DNA of 64,000 nt from Burkholderiales bacterium (GTDB lineage Bacteria > Pseudomonadota > Gammaproteobacteria > Burkholderiales > Ga0077523), in assembly GCA_019747905.1 (NCBI GenBank), contig JAIEQG010000027.1, positions 20,093 through 84,092 of the forward strand, written 5' to 3'. Below, piece after piece: positions 7,849 through 16,977 of this stretch (positions are counted from its first letter, which is position 1; each line of letters starts with the position of its first letter). The notes beneath the pieces were generated by a model that saw only the letters and a program-made list of their open reading frames with translations, did not search any database and was not told where the DNA came from. A program made the translations under genes and the position numbers.

Positions 7849-8799
7849 ATGAGTCCTGCGATGAACACGCTGGCCGTCGTGCTCGAGGAACCCGAGCACC
7901 TCGTGCTCAGTCGCCTGGCTCTTTCCCCGCCGGGTGCAGAGGACGTGGTCGTCGACATCGAGTGGAGCGGCATCAGCACCGGGACCGAGCGCCTGCTCTG
8001 GTCCGGTCGCATGCCGCCGTTCCCGGGCATGGGGTATCCGCTGGTGCCGGGCTACGAGTCGGTCGGACGCGTCAGCGCCGTCGGCAATCGCGCGACGGCA
8101 CGGGTGGGTGAACGGGTATTCGTGCCCGGGGCCCGCTGTTTCGGAGACGTGCGCGGCCTGTTCGGTGGTGCTGCAGCCCGCGTTGTCGTGCCGGAATCGA
8201 AGGTGCTGCGCTTCGACGAAAAGTTGGGCGAGCAGGGCGTGCTGCTAGCGCTGGCCGCGACGGCGCACCACGCGACGGGTGGTACGAGCGCCCGCCAACC
8301 CGATCTCATCGTCGGTCACGGCGTACTCGGTCGCCTGATTGCACGGCTTGCGGTGATCGCCGGTGCCCATCCCGTGGTGTGGGAACGCAACGCCGATCGT
8401 GCCCAGGGCGCCGAAGGCTACCGCGTCATCGACCCGAACGACGATCCGCGCCGTGACTACCGGACGATCTGTGACGTGAGCGGCGACGCGACGCTGCTCG
8501 ACGCGTTGATCGCGCGGCTGGCGCCTGGGGGCGAGATCGTGCTTGCAGGTTTCTACAGCGAGCCGCTGACCTTCACCTTCCCGCCCGCATTCATGCGTGA
8601 GGCCCGCATTCGCGTCGCGGCCGAATGGCGCGAGTCGGATCTCGCGACGGTACGCGAGCTGGCCGAGTCGGGGCGCCTGTCGCTCGACGGCCTCATCACC
8701 CACTGCCGCGACGCAGGCGATGCCCCGGAGGCCTATCGCACGGCGTTCGGCGACCCGGGCTGCCTCAAGATGATTCTCGATTGGAGAGCGTACTCATGA
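7849..8799 (+). CDS. bchC: BchC, 3-hydroxyethyl bacteriochlorophyllide a dehydrogenase
   Basis: A 316-residue member of the medium-chain dehydrogenase superfamily that oxidises the C3 hydroxyethyl group to acetyl in bacteriochlorophyllide a synthesis. Typical BchC blocks are SGISTGTERLLWSGRMPPFP near residue 40, PLVPGYESVG and the nucleotide-binding region LIVGHGVLGRLIARL. Start is ATG 7849 or ATG 7861. Its stop overlaps the bchX start as ATGA, so bchC-bchX are coupled. Confidence 0.93.
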   Translation: MSPAMNTLAVVLEEPEHLVLSRLALSPPGAEDVVVDIEWSGISTGTERLLWSGRMPPFPGMGYPLVPGYESVGRVSAVGNRATARVGERVFVPGARCFGDVRGLFGGAAARVVVPESKVLRFDEKLGEQGVLLALAATAHHATGGTSARQPDLIVGHGVLGRLIARLAVIAGAHPVVWERNADRAQGAEGYRVIDPNDDPRRDYRTICDVSGDATLLDALIARLAPGGEIVLAGFYSEPLTFTFPPAFMREARIRVAAEWRESDLATVRELAESGRLSLDGLITHCRDAGDAPEAYRTAFGDPGCLKMILDWRAYS

Positions 8800-9815
8800 A
8801 CGACGCCTGCGGCAGCAACCTCGCGGTACCGGTCAAGTTCAGCATGAAGGACCGTCTGCGTGCCGAAGCCGCCATCGAGCCCGATCCGGTTGCCACGGCG
8901 GCACCTACCAAGACCACGCAGATCATCGCGATCTACGGCAAGGGCGGCATCGGCAAGAGTTTCACGCTCGCCAACCTGTCGTACATGATGGCGCAACAGG
9001 GCAAGAAGGTGCTGCTGATCGGCTGCGATCCGAAGAGCGACACCACCAGCCTGCTGTTCGGCGGCAAGGCCTGTCCCACCATCATCGAGACCTCCTCGAA
9101 GAAGAAGCTGGCGGGCGAGCAGGTCGCCATCGGCGACGTGTGCTTCAAGCGCGACGGTGTGTTCGCGATGGAACTGGGCGGCCCGGAAGTGGGCCGCGGC
9201 TGCGGCGGACGCGGGATCATCCACGGCTTCGAGACCCTCGAGAAGCTCGGTTTCCACGAATGGGGCTTCGACTACGTGCTGCTCGATTTCCTGGGCGACG
9301 TGGTCTGCGGCGGCTTCGGCCTGCCGATCGCCCGCGACATGTGCCAGAAGGTCATCGTCGTGGGCTCGAACGACCTGCAGTCGCTCTACGTCGCCAACAA
9401 CGTCTGCTCGGCGGTGGAGTACTTCCGCAAGCTGGGCGGCAACGTCGGTGTGGCCGGCCTGGTGGTGAACAAGGATGACAGCACCGGCGAAGCGCAGGCC
9501 TTCGCGCAAGCCGTCGGCATTCCGGTTCTGGCCTCGATTCCGGCCCACGAAGACATTCGCCGCAAGTCCGCGAACTACGAGATCATCGGGCGCCCCGGCG
9601 GGCAGTGGGCCTCGGTGTTCGAGGAACTCGCGACCAATGTCGCCGAAGCCCCGCCGTTGCGGCCCACACCGCTGACCCAGGACGGGCTGCTCGGCCTCTT
9701 CTCTGGTGACGTCGTGGGCCGCAATGTCGTGCTCGAGCCCGCCACGCTGTTCGACATGGTCGGCAAGACCGAGATCGAGCACAAGTCCCTCGAAGTGATC
9801 TACGACGCGGCATGA
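8796..9815 (+). CDS. bchX: BchX, chlorophyllide a reductase iron protein subunit
   Basis: A 339-residue nitrogenase-NifH-like ATPase that passes electrons to BchYZ to reduce ring B of chlorophyllide a. The P-loop [16 protein letters not shown] is near residue 46, and the two 4Fe-4S ligands are the cysteines in GRGCGGRGI and GDVVCGGF. A long N-terminal extension before the P-loop is normal for BchX. Start ATG 8796 overlaps the bchC stop; the stop overlaps the bchY start (ATGA). Confidence 0.95.
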   Translation: MNDACGSNLAVPVKFSMKDRLRAEAAIEPDPVATAAPTKTTQIIAIYGKGGIGKSFTLANLSYMMAQQGKKVLLIGCDPKSDTTSLLFGGKACPTIIETSSKKKLAGEQVAIGDVCFKRDGVFAMELGGPEVGRGCGGRGIIHGFETLEKLGFHEWGFDYVLLDFLGDVVCGGFGLPIARDMCQKVIVVGSNDLQSLYVANNVCSAVEYFRKLGGNVGVAGLVVNKDDSTGEAQAFAQAVGIPVLASIPAHEDIRRKSANYEIIGRPGGQWASVFEELATNVAEAPPLRPTPLTQDGLLGLFSGDVVGRNVVLEPATLFDMVGKTEIEHKSLEVIYDAA

Positions 9816-11440
9816 ACGCCAAGACGCCGCCGGAGCTGCTGCAACCGGCCTCCGCCGTGGAGGTGGTGTACGACGCAGCTCACGTAGCGCCCATGGCGAA
9901 CGACAGCGCCGCACCGGTGAGCGCGAAACGCGTGATCCCGATCAACGTCGCTGCGACTGCATCGGACGGCCTGGGTTGTCATTCCGGCAAGGAGCAGCTG
10001 CGCGCGGCTGCCGAGGCCGCCGGCAACAGCGAAGCCCTGCAGCGCTACGCGACCGACTATCCGGTGGGGCCGCACGACCAGCCGCAGAGCATGTGTCCGG
10101 CCTTCGGCTCGCTGCGGGTCGGCCTGCGCATGCGCCGCACCGCGACGGTGCTGTCCGGCTCCGCATGCTGCGTCTACGGGCTGACGTTCACGTCGCACTT
10201 CTACGGCGCCAGGCGCACCGTGGGCTACGTACCGTTCAATTCCGAGACCCTGGTCACCGGCAAGCTGTTCGAAGACATTCGCGAAGCAGTCTTCAAGCTG
10301 GCCGATCCGGCACTGTACGACGCCGTGGTGGTGACGAACCTCTGCGTGCCGACCGCATCCGGTGTGCCGCTGCGGCTGTTGCCCAAGGAGATCAACGGTG
10401 TGCGCATCGTGGGCATCGACGTGCCCGGCTTCGGCGTGCCGACCCACGCGGAAGCGAAGGACGTGCTCGCGGGCGCGATGCTGCATTACGCCCGTACCGA
10501 AGTCGAACAGGGGCCGGTGGCGGCACCCCGCAACGGCGTGAGCGACAAGCCGACCGTCACGTTCCTCGGCGAGATGTTTCCGGCCGATCCGGTGGGCATC
10601 GGCATGATGCTGGAACCGCTGGGTCTGGCGGCCGGCCCGGTGGTGCCGACGCGCGAATGGCGTGAGCTCTATGCCGCTCTCGACTGCGCCGTCGTGGCGG
10701 CGATCCATCCTTTCTACACCGCGTCGATGCGCGAGTTCGAAGCGGCGGGTCGCACCATCGTCGGATCGGCGCCCGTGGGCTACGACGGCACGGCTGCATG
10801 GCTCGATGCCATCGGCGACGCGTGCGGGATCGCGCGCGATCGGGTCGAAGCCGCCAAGAACAGGATCCTCCCCGCGATCCGCAGTGCACTCGATCGAACG
10901 CCGATCAAGGGCCGCGTGACCCTGTCCGGGTACGAAGGCTCGGAGTTGCTCGTCGCGAGGCTGCTCATCGAGAGCGGCGCCGACGTTCGCTACGTGGGCA
11001 CGGCCTGTCCGCGCACGCGCTGGTCCGACCCGGACCGCGAGTGGCTCGAAGGAAAGGGTGTTCGCGTGCAGTACCGCGCTTCCCTGGAACAGGATCTTGC
11101 CGCGATGGCGGAATTCGAGCCCGACCTTGCGATCGGCACGACGCCGGTGGTGCAGGCTGCCAAGGAACGTGCGATCCCCGGCCTCTATTTCACGAATCTC
11201 ATCTCGGCGCGGCCGCTGATGGGTGTGGCTGGTGCCGGATCGCTCGCCCAGGTGATTGGCGGAGCGCTCGGCAACAAGGCGCGCTTCGACACCATGAAGG
11301 CCTTCTTCACCGGTGTCGGCGAGGGCCATGCCGCCGGCATCTGGGAAGACACGCCGAAGGATCGACCGGAGTTTCGCGCGGCCTATCGCAAGCAACTGGA
11401 GAAGCTGGCGAAGAAGTCCAAGATCGAGGACCCGATCTGA
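9812..11440 (+). CDS. bchY: BchY, chlorophyllide a reductase subunit Y
   Basis: A 542-residue NifD-like subunit of chlorophyllide a oxidoreductase. Cysteines that can ligate the BchYZ cluster are seen in [27 protein letters not shown] and [11 protein letters not shown] in the first 130 residues. It overlaps bchX by 4 bases and bchZ by one base (TGATG), a layout that supports equal production of the heterotetramer subunits. Confidence 0.94.
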   Translation: MNAKTPPELLQPASAVEVVYDAAHVAPMANDSAAPVSAKRVIPINVAATASDGLGCHSGKEQLRAAAEAAGNSEALQRYATDYPVGPHDQPQSMCPAFGSLRVGLRMRRTATVLSGSACCVYGLTFTSHFYGARRTVGYVPFNSETLVTGKLFEDIREAVFKLADPALYDAVVVTNLCVPTASGVPLRLLPKEINGVRIVGIDVPGFGVPTHAEAKDVLAGAMLHYARTEVEQGPVAAPRNGVSDKPTVTFLGEMFPADPVGIGMMLEPLGLAAGPVVPTREWRELYAALDCAVVAAIHPFYTASMREFEAAGRTIVGSAPVGYDGTAAWLDAIGDACGIARDRVEAAKNRILPAIRSALDRTPIKGRVTLSGYEGSELLVARLLIESGADVRYVGTACPRTRWSDPDREWLEGKGVRVQYRASLEQDLAAMAEFEPDLAIGTTPVVQAAKERAIPGLYFTNLISARPLMGVAGAGSLAQVIGGALGNKARFDTMKAFFTGVGEGHAAGIWEDTPKDRPEFRAAYRKQLEKLAKKSKIEDPI

Positions 11441-12897
11441 TGCTGGTCCTCGATCATGATCGCGCCGGCGGCTACTGGGGGTCGGTGTACGTCTTCACCG
11501 CCATCAAGGGCTTGCAGGTCATCATCGACGGCCCGGTGGGTTGCGAGAACCTGCCGGTGACATCGGTGCTGCACTACACCGACGCGTTGCCGCCGCACGA
11601 ACTGCCCATCGTGGTCACCGGCCTGGGCGAAGAGGAACTCGGCCAGCACGGGACCGAAGGTGCGATGAAACGGGCGCACAAGGTGCTCGACCCGGACCAG
11701 CCCGCGGTGGTGGTGACCGGCTCCATCGCCGAGATGATCGGCGGCGGCGTCACGCCGGAAGGCACGAACATCAAGCGCTTCCTGCCTCGTACCATCGACG
11801 AGGATCAGTGGCAGAGCGCCAACCGCGCAATGTTCTGGTTGTGGACCGAATACGGCCTCAAGAAGATTCCCGCGCGCAAGGCGCCGAAGCCGGGCGAGAA
11901 GCCGCGCGTCAACATCATCGGGCCGAGCTACGGCTACTTCAACATGCCCTCCGATCTCGCCGAGATCCGGCGGCTGGTGGAAGGCATCGGGGCCGAGATC
12001 AACCTCGTGTTCCCGCTCGGCAGTCACGTGGCCGACGTGCCGAAGCTCATCGACGCCGACGTGAACGTCTGCATGTACCGCGAGTACGGGCGGATGCTGT
12101 GCGAGGCGCTCGATCGGCCGTACCTGCAGGCGCCGATCGGACTGCACAGCACGACCACGTTCCTGCGCACGCTGGGCGAACTGCTCGGCCTCGATCCCGA
12201 ACCCTTCATCGAGCGCGAGAAGCACACCACGGTGAAGCCGCTCTGGGACCTCTGGCGGTCCGTCACCCAGGACTTCTTCGGCACCGCGAGCTTCGCCATC
12301 GTCGCCAACGAGACGCACGCACGAGGCATCCGGCACTTTCTCGAAACGGAGATGGGCTTGCCCTGCACGTTCGCGTTCGCACGCCGTCCGGGCGTCAAGC
12401 CCGACAACGAAGCGGTGCGCGAGGCGCTGAAGGAAAAGCCGCCGCTCGTGCTGTTCGGCAGCTACAACGAACGCATGTACCTGGCAGAGCTGGGTGGACG
12501 CGCCATGTACATCCCGGCCTCGTTCCCGGGCGCGATCATCCGCCGCCATACCGGCACGCCGTTCATGGGGTACGGGGGTGCCACCTATCTCGTGCAGGAA
12601 GTCTGCAACGCGTTGTTCGACGCGCTGTTCAACATCCTGCCGCTCGGTACCGATCTCGATCGGGTCGAAGCCACGCCGGCACGTGTCGGCGCCTCGAGCG
12701 AACTGCCGTGGGACGCCGACGCGCACCAGCTGCTCGCGGAGGTCGTGGCGACACAACCGGTCCTGGTCCAGATCTCGGCGGCTAAGCGCATCCGCGATCG
12801 CGCCGAGCGCGATGCGCGGCGTGCGGGCGAGTTGCGCGTCACCACGGCGCGTGTCGAGCGTTCGCGCACCGCCCTGACCGAAGGGGTCGCCGCATGA
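11440..12897 (+). CDS. bchZ: BchZ, chlorophyllide a reductase subunit Z
   Basis: A 485-residue NifK-like subunit that completes the BchYZ catalytic component. It starts [20 protein letters not shown] and contains the cysteine region [21 protein letters not shown] long helical, arginine-rich C-terminus ([19 protein letters not shown]) is present as in other BchZ proteins. The ATG at 11440 overlaps the bchY TGA. Its own stop overlaps a small frame that runs up to pufB. Confidence 0.94.
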   Translation: MLVLDHDRAGGYWGSVYVFTAIKGLQVIIDGPVGCENLPVTSVLHYTDALPPHELPIVVTGLGEEELGQHGTEGAMKRAHKVLDPDQPAVVVTGSIAEMIGGGVTPEGTNIKRFLPRTIDEDQWQSANRAMFWLWTEYGLKKIPARKAPKPGEKPRVNIIGPSYGYFNMPSDLAEIRRLVEGIGAEINLVFPLGSHVADVPKLIDADVNVCMYREYGRMLCEALDRPYLQAPIGLHSTTTFLRTLGELLGLDPEPFIEREKHTTVKPLWDLWRSVTQDFFGTASFAIVANETHARGIRHFLETEMGLPCTFAFARRPGVKPDNEAVREALKEKPPLVLFGSYNERMYLAELGGRAMYIPASFPGAIIRRHTGTPFMGYGGATYLVQEVCNALFDALFNILPLGTDLDRVEATPARVGASSELPWDADAHQLLAEVVATQPVLVQISAAKRIRDRAERDARRAGELRVTTARVERSRTALTEGVAA

Positions 12898-13034
12898 GCG
12901 CTCCTGCACACGATTCGAAGAATCTGCCCGGCCGTTTCGGGCGGACAGTGGGCCGTGGCGGATCCTCGCTGCGGCGATTTCCGCCGCGCGCTGTGGGGTG
13001 CGGTAACGGTCGCAAGACCAATCTGGAGGCTTGA
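12894..13034 (+). CDS. Possible 46-residue ORF between bchZ and pufB
   Basis: A frame starting at an ATGA overlap with the bchZ stop and ending inside the pufB leader, 3 bases before the pufB ATG. The product is arginine- and glycine-rich with no membrane span, so it is not a typical PufQ, which occupies this position in Rhodobacter. It contains a GCGGCG-ATTTC-CGCCGC hairpin. The exact fit and ATGA overlap favour translation, perhaps as coupling between bchZ and pufB. Equally it may be an untranslated leader that is open by chance in GC-rich DNA. Confidence 0.3.
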   Translation: MSAPAHDSKNLPGRFGRTVGRGGSSLRRFPPRAVGCGNGRKTNLEA

Positions 13035-13037
13035 TAC

Positions 13038-13190
13038 ATGGCTGACATGCAAAGAACAGGCTCTCTTTCCGGGCTGACGGAAGATGAAGCCAGGCAGTTT
13101 CACGGCATCTTCATGACGAGCTTCATCGTCTTCACGGTGATCGCCATCGTCGCGCACATCCTGGCGTGGAGCTGGAAGCCCTGGTTGTAA
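13038..13190 (+). CDS. pufB: PufB, LH1 antenna beta polypeptide
   Basis: A 50-residue core antenna beta subunit. It has the conserved [15 protein letters not shown] start of the span and [13 protein letters not shown] at its end, where the histidine of VAH ligates bacteriochlorophyll a and the tryptophans hydrogen-bond to it. A CTGGAGG ribosome site precedes the ATG. It is the first structural gene of puf and lies 29 bases before a second beta-like gene. Confidence 0.95.
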   Translation: MADMQRTGSLSGLTEDEARQFHGIFMTSFIVFTVIAIVAHILAWSWKPWL

Positions 13191-13219
13191 CAGGTCACTA
13201 CCCCAAGGAGGGCTCGCAA

Positions 13220-13444
13220 ATGTCTGACGAACGGAACCAGTCGCCAACGGCGCTCGCGCACAACGGGTCGAACGGATTCGGCGTCATCTTCTTGTCGAGC
13301 TTCATCGTCCTGCTTCTCGTGGCACTGGTGGCGCAGACGTTCGCGCTCCAGTGGCGGACCTGGTTGCCCGGGGCCGCGGGGGAGCGGTCGATGATCGGGG
13401 GCGTGAAGACGGCGGTCTACACCTTTATGTCGCATCTCACTTAG
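13220..13444 (+). CDS. Second, divergent LH1-beta-like polypeptide lacking the BChl histidine
   Basis: A 74-residue protein with a strong ribosome site (AAGGAGGG) inserted between pufB and pufA. Its single span aligns with PufB: FGVIFLSSFIVLLLVALVAQ here against [19 protein letters not shown] in PufB, and QWRTWLPG here against SWKPWL. The residue in place of the bacteriochlorophyll-ligating histidine is glutamine. The first histidine of beta chains (FH) is also missing. The C-terminus carries about 24 extra residues ending in TFMSHLT. I infer a beta-type subunit that binds pigment weakly or not at all and may open, end or modify the LH1 ring. A degenerate duplicate is the alternative, though the intact frame and ribosome site argue against decay. 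Confidence 0.75.
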   Translation: MSDERNQSPTALAHNGSNGFGVIFLSSFIVLLLVALVAQTFALQWRTWLPGAAGERSMIGGVKTAVYTFMSHLT

Positions 13445-13456
13445 GAGACGAGAAAC

Positions 13457-13639
13457 ATGTGGAGAATCTGGCTTCTGTTCGATCCGCGCAGATCGTTGAT
13501 CGCGTTGTTCACCTTCTTGTTCGTGCTGGCGCTGCTGATCCATTTCATCCTGCTCAGCACCGACAAGTTCAACTGGATCGAGGGTTCGAAGGCGCACGGT
13601 GGCGGCACGCCGCCCGCGGTGCCGGCAGCCCAGAAGTAG
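13457..13639 (+). CDS. pufA: PufA, LH1 antenna alpha polypeptide
   Basis: A 60-residue core antenna alpha subunit beginning [20 protein letters not shown], the standard N-terminus. The histidine in [12 protein letters not shown] ligates bacteriochlorophyll, and FNWIEG follows the span. The C-terminal tail is rich in glycine, proline and alanine. A TAGGAG ribosome site overlaps the stop of the preceding beta-like gene, so the two are translationally close. Confidence 0.95.
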   Translation: MWRIWLLFDPRRSLIALFTFLFVLALLIHFILLSTDKFNWIEGSKAHGGGTPPAVPAAQK

Positions 13640-13657
13640 CTGCGGTTGTGGAGGGAC

Positions 13658-13694
13658 GCGGACGCGCCGGGTCTTGAAGCCCGACGCCGTCCGC
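13658..13694 (+). other. Hairpin between pufA and pufL
   Basis: The arms 13658-13671 and 13680-13694 pair almost completely (GCGGACG at the base, CCGGG at the tip) around an 8-base loop, with one bulge. In known puf operons an intercistronic hairpin after pufA protects the antenna mRNA segment from 3' decay, so that LH1 outnumbers the reaction centre. There is no U tract, which fits a stability element rather than a terminator. The remaining bases up to pufL hold only its ribosome site (GGGAGGAGG). Confidence 0.6.
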
Positions 13695-13755
13695 AACCCT
13701 CGAGTGCCAGGACAAGCAGCCCGAGACGGGGCGCGCTCCAAGGGAGGAGGCAGCG

Positions 13756-14577
13756 ATGTCGATGCTCAGCTTTGAAAGGAAATACCGCGTTCGCGGTGGA
13801 ACGCTGCTCGGGGGCGACCTGTTCGATTTCTGGGTGGGCCCGTTCTACGTGGGCTTCTTCGGCGTCACGACGATCTTCTTCGCCACTCTCGGTACGGCGT
13901 TGATCGTTTACGGCGCCGCCATTGGTCCGACGTGGAACCTCTGGCAGATCAACATCGCACCGCCGGACTTGAGCTACGGACTCCGGTTTGCGCCGCTGAA
14001 GGAGGGCGGGTTGTGGCAGCTGATCACCATCTGCGCGGTCGGGTCGTTCTGCTCCTGGGCCCTGCGCGAAGTGGAGATCTGCCGCAAGCTCGGCATCGGC
14101 TACCACGTGCCCTTCGCCTTCAGTTTCGCGATCCTCGCGTACGTGACGCTGGTCGTGTTCCGCCCGCTGCTCCTCGGTGCCTGGGGTCATGGCTTTCCCT
14201 ACGGCATCCTGAGCCACCTCGACTGGGTGTCGAACACCGGCTACCAGTATCTGCACTTCCACTACAACCCGGCGCACATGATCGCGGTGAGCTTCTTCTT
14301 CACCACGTGTCTCGCGCTGTCGCTGCACGGGGCGTTGATTCTCTCGGCCACCAATCCGGGCAAGGGCGAGCGCATGAAGACGCCGGAGCACGAGAACACG
14401 TTCTTCCGCGACACCATCGGCTACTCGATCGGACCGCTCGGCATCCACCGGCTCGGGCTGTTCCTCGCGTTGAGTGCGGTGTTCTGGAGCGCGGTCTGCA
14501 TCATCATCAGCGGCCCGTTCTGGACCCGTGGCTGGCCTGAGTGGTGGGGGTGGTGGCTCAACCTCCCGATCTGGTAA
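13756..14577 (+). CDS. pufL: PufL, reaction centre L subunit
   Basis: A 273-residue reaction centre L chain with five membrane spans that carries half of the special pair and the QB site. It starts [20 protein letters not shown]. Characteristic blocks are [20 protein letters not shown], which includes the special-pair histidine region, and the [14 protein letters not shown] segment near the QB site. Length is normal. pufM follows after 24 bases. Confidence 0.97.
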   Translation: MSMLSFERKYRVRGGTLLGGDLFDFWVGPFYVGFFGVTTIFFATLGTALIVYGAAIGPTWNLWQINIAPPDLSYGLRFAPLKEGGLWQLITICAVGSFCSWALREVEICRKLGIGYHVPFAFSFAILAYVTLVVFRPLLLGAWGHGFPYGILSHLDWVSNTGYQYLHFHYNPAHMIAVSFFFTTCLALSLHGALILSATNPGKGERMKTPEHENTFFRDTIGYSIGPLGIHRLGLFLALSAVFWSAVCIIISGPFWTRGWPEWWGWWLNLPIW

Positions 14578-14601
14578 CCAGAACGACATAAGGGGATCAC
14601 C

Positions 14602-15579
14602 ATGGCGGAATACCAGAACATCTTCACGCGCGTTCAAGTGCACGGCCCTGCGTACGCGGGCGTCGCGTTACCGGCCGGCAGCGTCTGGCGGCGCTCAGGC
14701 AAACCGGGCTTCATGCACCTCATCGGCAAGTTCGGCGATGCGCAGATCGGCCCCATCTACCTCGGGACCACGGGGCTGCTGTCGCTCATCTGCGGCTTCA
14801 TCGCGATCGAGATCATCGGCCTCAACATGATGGCATCGGTCAACTGGGACCCGATCCAGTTCGTGCGGCAACTTTTCTGGCTCGGGCTCGAGCCGCCGGC
14901 GCCGGAGTACGGACTCAAGTTTCCGCCGTTGCGCCAGGGCGGCTGGTGGCTGATGGCCGGCTTCTTCCTCACCGCGGCGATATTGCTGTGGTGGGTGCGC
15001 ATGTACCGGCGCGCGAAAGCGCTCGGCATGGGAACGCACGTCGCGTGGGCCTTCGCGTCCGCCATCTGGCTCTATCTCGTGCTGGGCTTCATCCGGCCGC
15101 TGCTGATGGGAAGCTGGAGCGAGGCTGTCCCCTTCGGCATCTTTCCGCACCTCGACTGGACCGCGGCGTTCTCGATCCGCTACGGCAACCTGTTCTACAA
15201 CCCCTTCCACATGCTCTCGATCGCGTTCCTGTACGGCTCGGCACTGCTGTTCGCGATGCACGGGGCGACGATCCTGGCGGTGAGCCGGTTCGGCGGCGAC
15301 CGTGAGCTCGAGCAAGTGGTGGATCGCGGCACCGCATCGGAGCGCGCCGCGCTGTTCTGGCGCTGGACCATGGGTTTCAACGCGACCATGGAATCGATCC
15401 ACCGCTGGGCCTGGTGGTTCGCGGTGCTGACCCCGCTGTGCGGCGGCATCGGCATCCTGCTGACCGGCACCGTGGTGGACAACTGGTACCTGTGGGCGGT
15501 CAAGCATCACGTCGCACCGGCCTACCCCGCGGTGTTCCCGCCCGTGATCGATCCGGCTGCCGGCGGAGCGTCGCAATGA
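14602..15579 (+). CDS. pufM: PufM, reaction centre M subunit
   Basis: A 325-residue reaction centre M chain that binds the other half of the special pair and QA. It starts [40 protein letters not shown] and [20 protein letters not shown] carry the special-pair and iron/quinone histidines. [20 protein letters not shown] is the QA region. The stop overlaps the start of the 66-residue ORF as ATGA. Confidence 0.97.
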   Translation: MAEYQNIFTRVQVHGPAYAGVALPAGSVWRRSGKPGFMHLIGKFGDAQIGPIYLGTTGLLSLICGFIAIEIIGLNMMASVNWDPIQFVRQLFWLGLEPPAPEYGLKFPPLRQGGWWLMAGFFLTAAILLWWVRMYRRAKALGMGTHVAWAFASAIWLYLVLGFIRPLLMGSWSEAVPFGIFPHLDWTAAFSIRYGNLFYNPFHMLSIAFLYGSALLFAMHGATILAVSRFGGDRELEQVVDRGTASERAALFWRWTMGFNATMESIHRWAWWFAVLTPLCGGIGILLTGTVVDNWYLWAVKHHVAPAYPAVFPPVIDPAAGGASQ

Positions 15580-15776
15580 AGGACGCCGGCCATCGCAAAC
15601 GAATGGTGGGTCTCGCAACCGCGAGCGTGTGCGCGCTGACGGTGGGCTACGCCACGCTGTCACCGGAGCGCGGACCGCTGCCCACGCCGCAGATCAAGCT
15701 GAGCGACGCATCCTCATTCCTCAACCTGTTCCCGCCGGTCAAGGAACCGGCATCCAATCCGGGAGGTTCGCGATGA
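15576..15776 (+). CDS. Unrecognised 66-residue membrane-anchored protein between pufM and pufC
   Basis: The frame overlaps pufM by an ATGA and pufC by another ATGA, so it is fully embedded in the operon. A basic N-terminus ([10 protein letters not shown]) precedes one hydrophobic stretch, [20 protein letters not shown] tail of about 38 residues, rich in proline and serine ([20 protein letters not shown]), is predicted to face the periplasm. There is no heme motif and no lipobox. The position right after pufM is where pufX lies in Rhodobacter, but I see no PufX sequence features. A small core-complex subunit or a cytochrome-docking or assembly factor are reasonable guesses. Confidence 0.7.
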   Translation: MKDAGHRKRMVGLATASVCALTVGYATLSPERGPLPTPQIKLSDASSFLNLFPPVKEPASNPGGSR

Positions 15777-16795
15777 ACGCCAATTCACGGAGGCTCGGTG
15801 CGCTCCTCGTACTGGGGGTGTCCGCGCTGGTGGTCGGTTGCGAACGGCCACCGACGGAGACGGTGCAACGCGGCTACCGCGGCACCGGCATGGTCGGCGT
15901 CTACAACCCGCGGACGGTCGCGGATCTGCAGGCGGCGAACAAGGTGCCCGACCCGACTCCCGCCGCGGAATCCGGTGGACCGTCGGCCGGAACCCAGTTC
16001 AAGAACGTGAAGGTCCTGAACGACCTCAGCGTGGCGGAGTTCACGCGCGTGATGGTCGCGATCACGAGCTGGGTTTCACCCAAGGAAGGTTGTGCCTATT
16101 GTCACAAGGGCGCGGACCTCGCCGATGATTCGATGTACACGAAGGTGGTCGCCCGCAAGATGCTGCAGATGACGCGTCACATCAACGCCGACTGGAAGAA
16201 CCACGTGGCCGACACCGGTGTGACCTGCTACACATGCCATCGCGGCAATCCTGTCCCGGCGAACGTCTGGCACGATGATCCTGGTGCGCGCATGGCCAAG
16301 GGATTTGCCGGCGGCCTGGGCGACCAGAACATGCCGGGCACCAAGGTCGGCCTCACGGCGATGCCGAATGATCCGTTCGGTCAGTATTTCGTGAAGGACG
16401 GGCCGATCCGTGTCGTGGCGACCGGGGCACTGCCCGCAGCCCCGGGCAAGTCGATCGTGCAGACCGAGTGGACCTACTCGCTGATGATGCACATGTCCGA
16501 GTCGCTCGGGGTCAACTGCACGTACTGCCACAACAGCCGGTCGTTCGCGGAATGGAACACCAGCAGCCCGCCGCGCACCACGGCGTGGCACGGCATTCGT
16601 ATGGTGCGCGATCTCAACGTGGGCTTCCTCGAGCCGTTGAACGGCGTGTTTCCGAAGGAGCAACTCGGACCCAAGGGCGACGTACCCAAGGTCAGTTGCG
16701 CGACCTGCCACCAGGGTGTCTACAAGCCGCTCTACGGGGCGAGCATGGCGAAGGACTATCCGGAACTGGGCGGAGCACACGCTGCCGCGAAGTAG
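15773..16795 (+). CDS. pufC: PufC, tetraheme reaction-centre cytochrome c
   Basis: A 340-residue periplasmic cytochrome that re-reduces the photo-oxidised special pair. A signal peptide ends in a lipobox (ALVVGC, cysteine 23), so it is probably lipid-anchored. Four CxxCH heme sites are visible: CAYCH (107-111), CYTCH (152-156), CTYCH (249-253) and CATCH (309-313). Methionines for axial ligation lie before them (KMLQMTRH, MMHMSE). It closes the puf operon ahead of a strong terminator. Confidence 0.96.
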   Translation: MNANSRRLGALLVLGVSALVVGCERPPTETVQRGYRGTGMVGVYNPRTVADLQAANKVPDPTPAAESGGPSAGTQFKNVKVLNDLSVAEFTRVMVAITSWVSPKEGCAYCHKGADLADDSMYTKVVARKMLQMTRHINADWKNHVADTGVTCYTCHRGNPVPANVWHDDPGARMAKGFAGGLGDQNMPGTKVGLTAMPNDPFGQYFVKDGPIRVVATGALPAAPGKSIVQTEWTYSLMMHMSESLGVNCTYCHNSRSFAEWNTSSPPRTTAWHGIRMVRDLNVGFLEPLNGVFPKEQLGPKGDVPKVSCATCHQGVYKPLYGASMAKDYPELGGAHAAAK

Positions 16796-16859
16796 CCGGA
16801 CTCGCCGGTTCCCCGCGTCGACATCATCGTGCAGTAGCGATCCGGACTCGCGGATCTCG

Positions 16860-16890
16860 AAGGGGCGGCCCGCAGGAGTCGCCCCTTTTT
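16860..16890 (+). terminator. Rho-independent terminator of the puf operon
   Basis: AAGGGGCG pairs perfectly with CGCCCCTT across a 12-base loop, and the second arm runs into a T tract (TTTTTG counting the arm). It lies 65 bases after the pufC stop. A weaker GATCCG/CGGATC hairpin precedes it. The rest of the gap to 16977 shows no clear promoter beyond a short run before the NTF2-like gene. Confidence 0.85.
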
Positions 16891-16977
16891 GTTACTCTCG
16901 TTCGATCTGCCAGGGTGTCGTGCGATCGACATCCGTCGGCTACCGTCCGCAGTCGAACCCATGAAGGAGACCGAGTC

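Noticed and set aside
13220..13444. Reading the extra puf gene as pufA or pufX
   Set aside because: Its span and WRTWLPG end match beta chains, and a standard pufA follows at 13457; no PufX-specific features are seen.
16916..16931. TGTC-N8-GACA inverted repeat upstream of the NTF2-like gene
   Set aside because: The spacer is two bases shorter than in PpsR/CrtJ sites (N10 between TGTC and GACA), and the gene is not photosynthetic.
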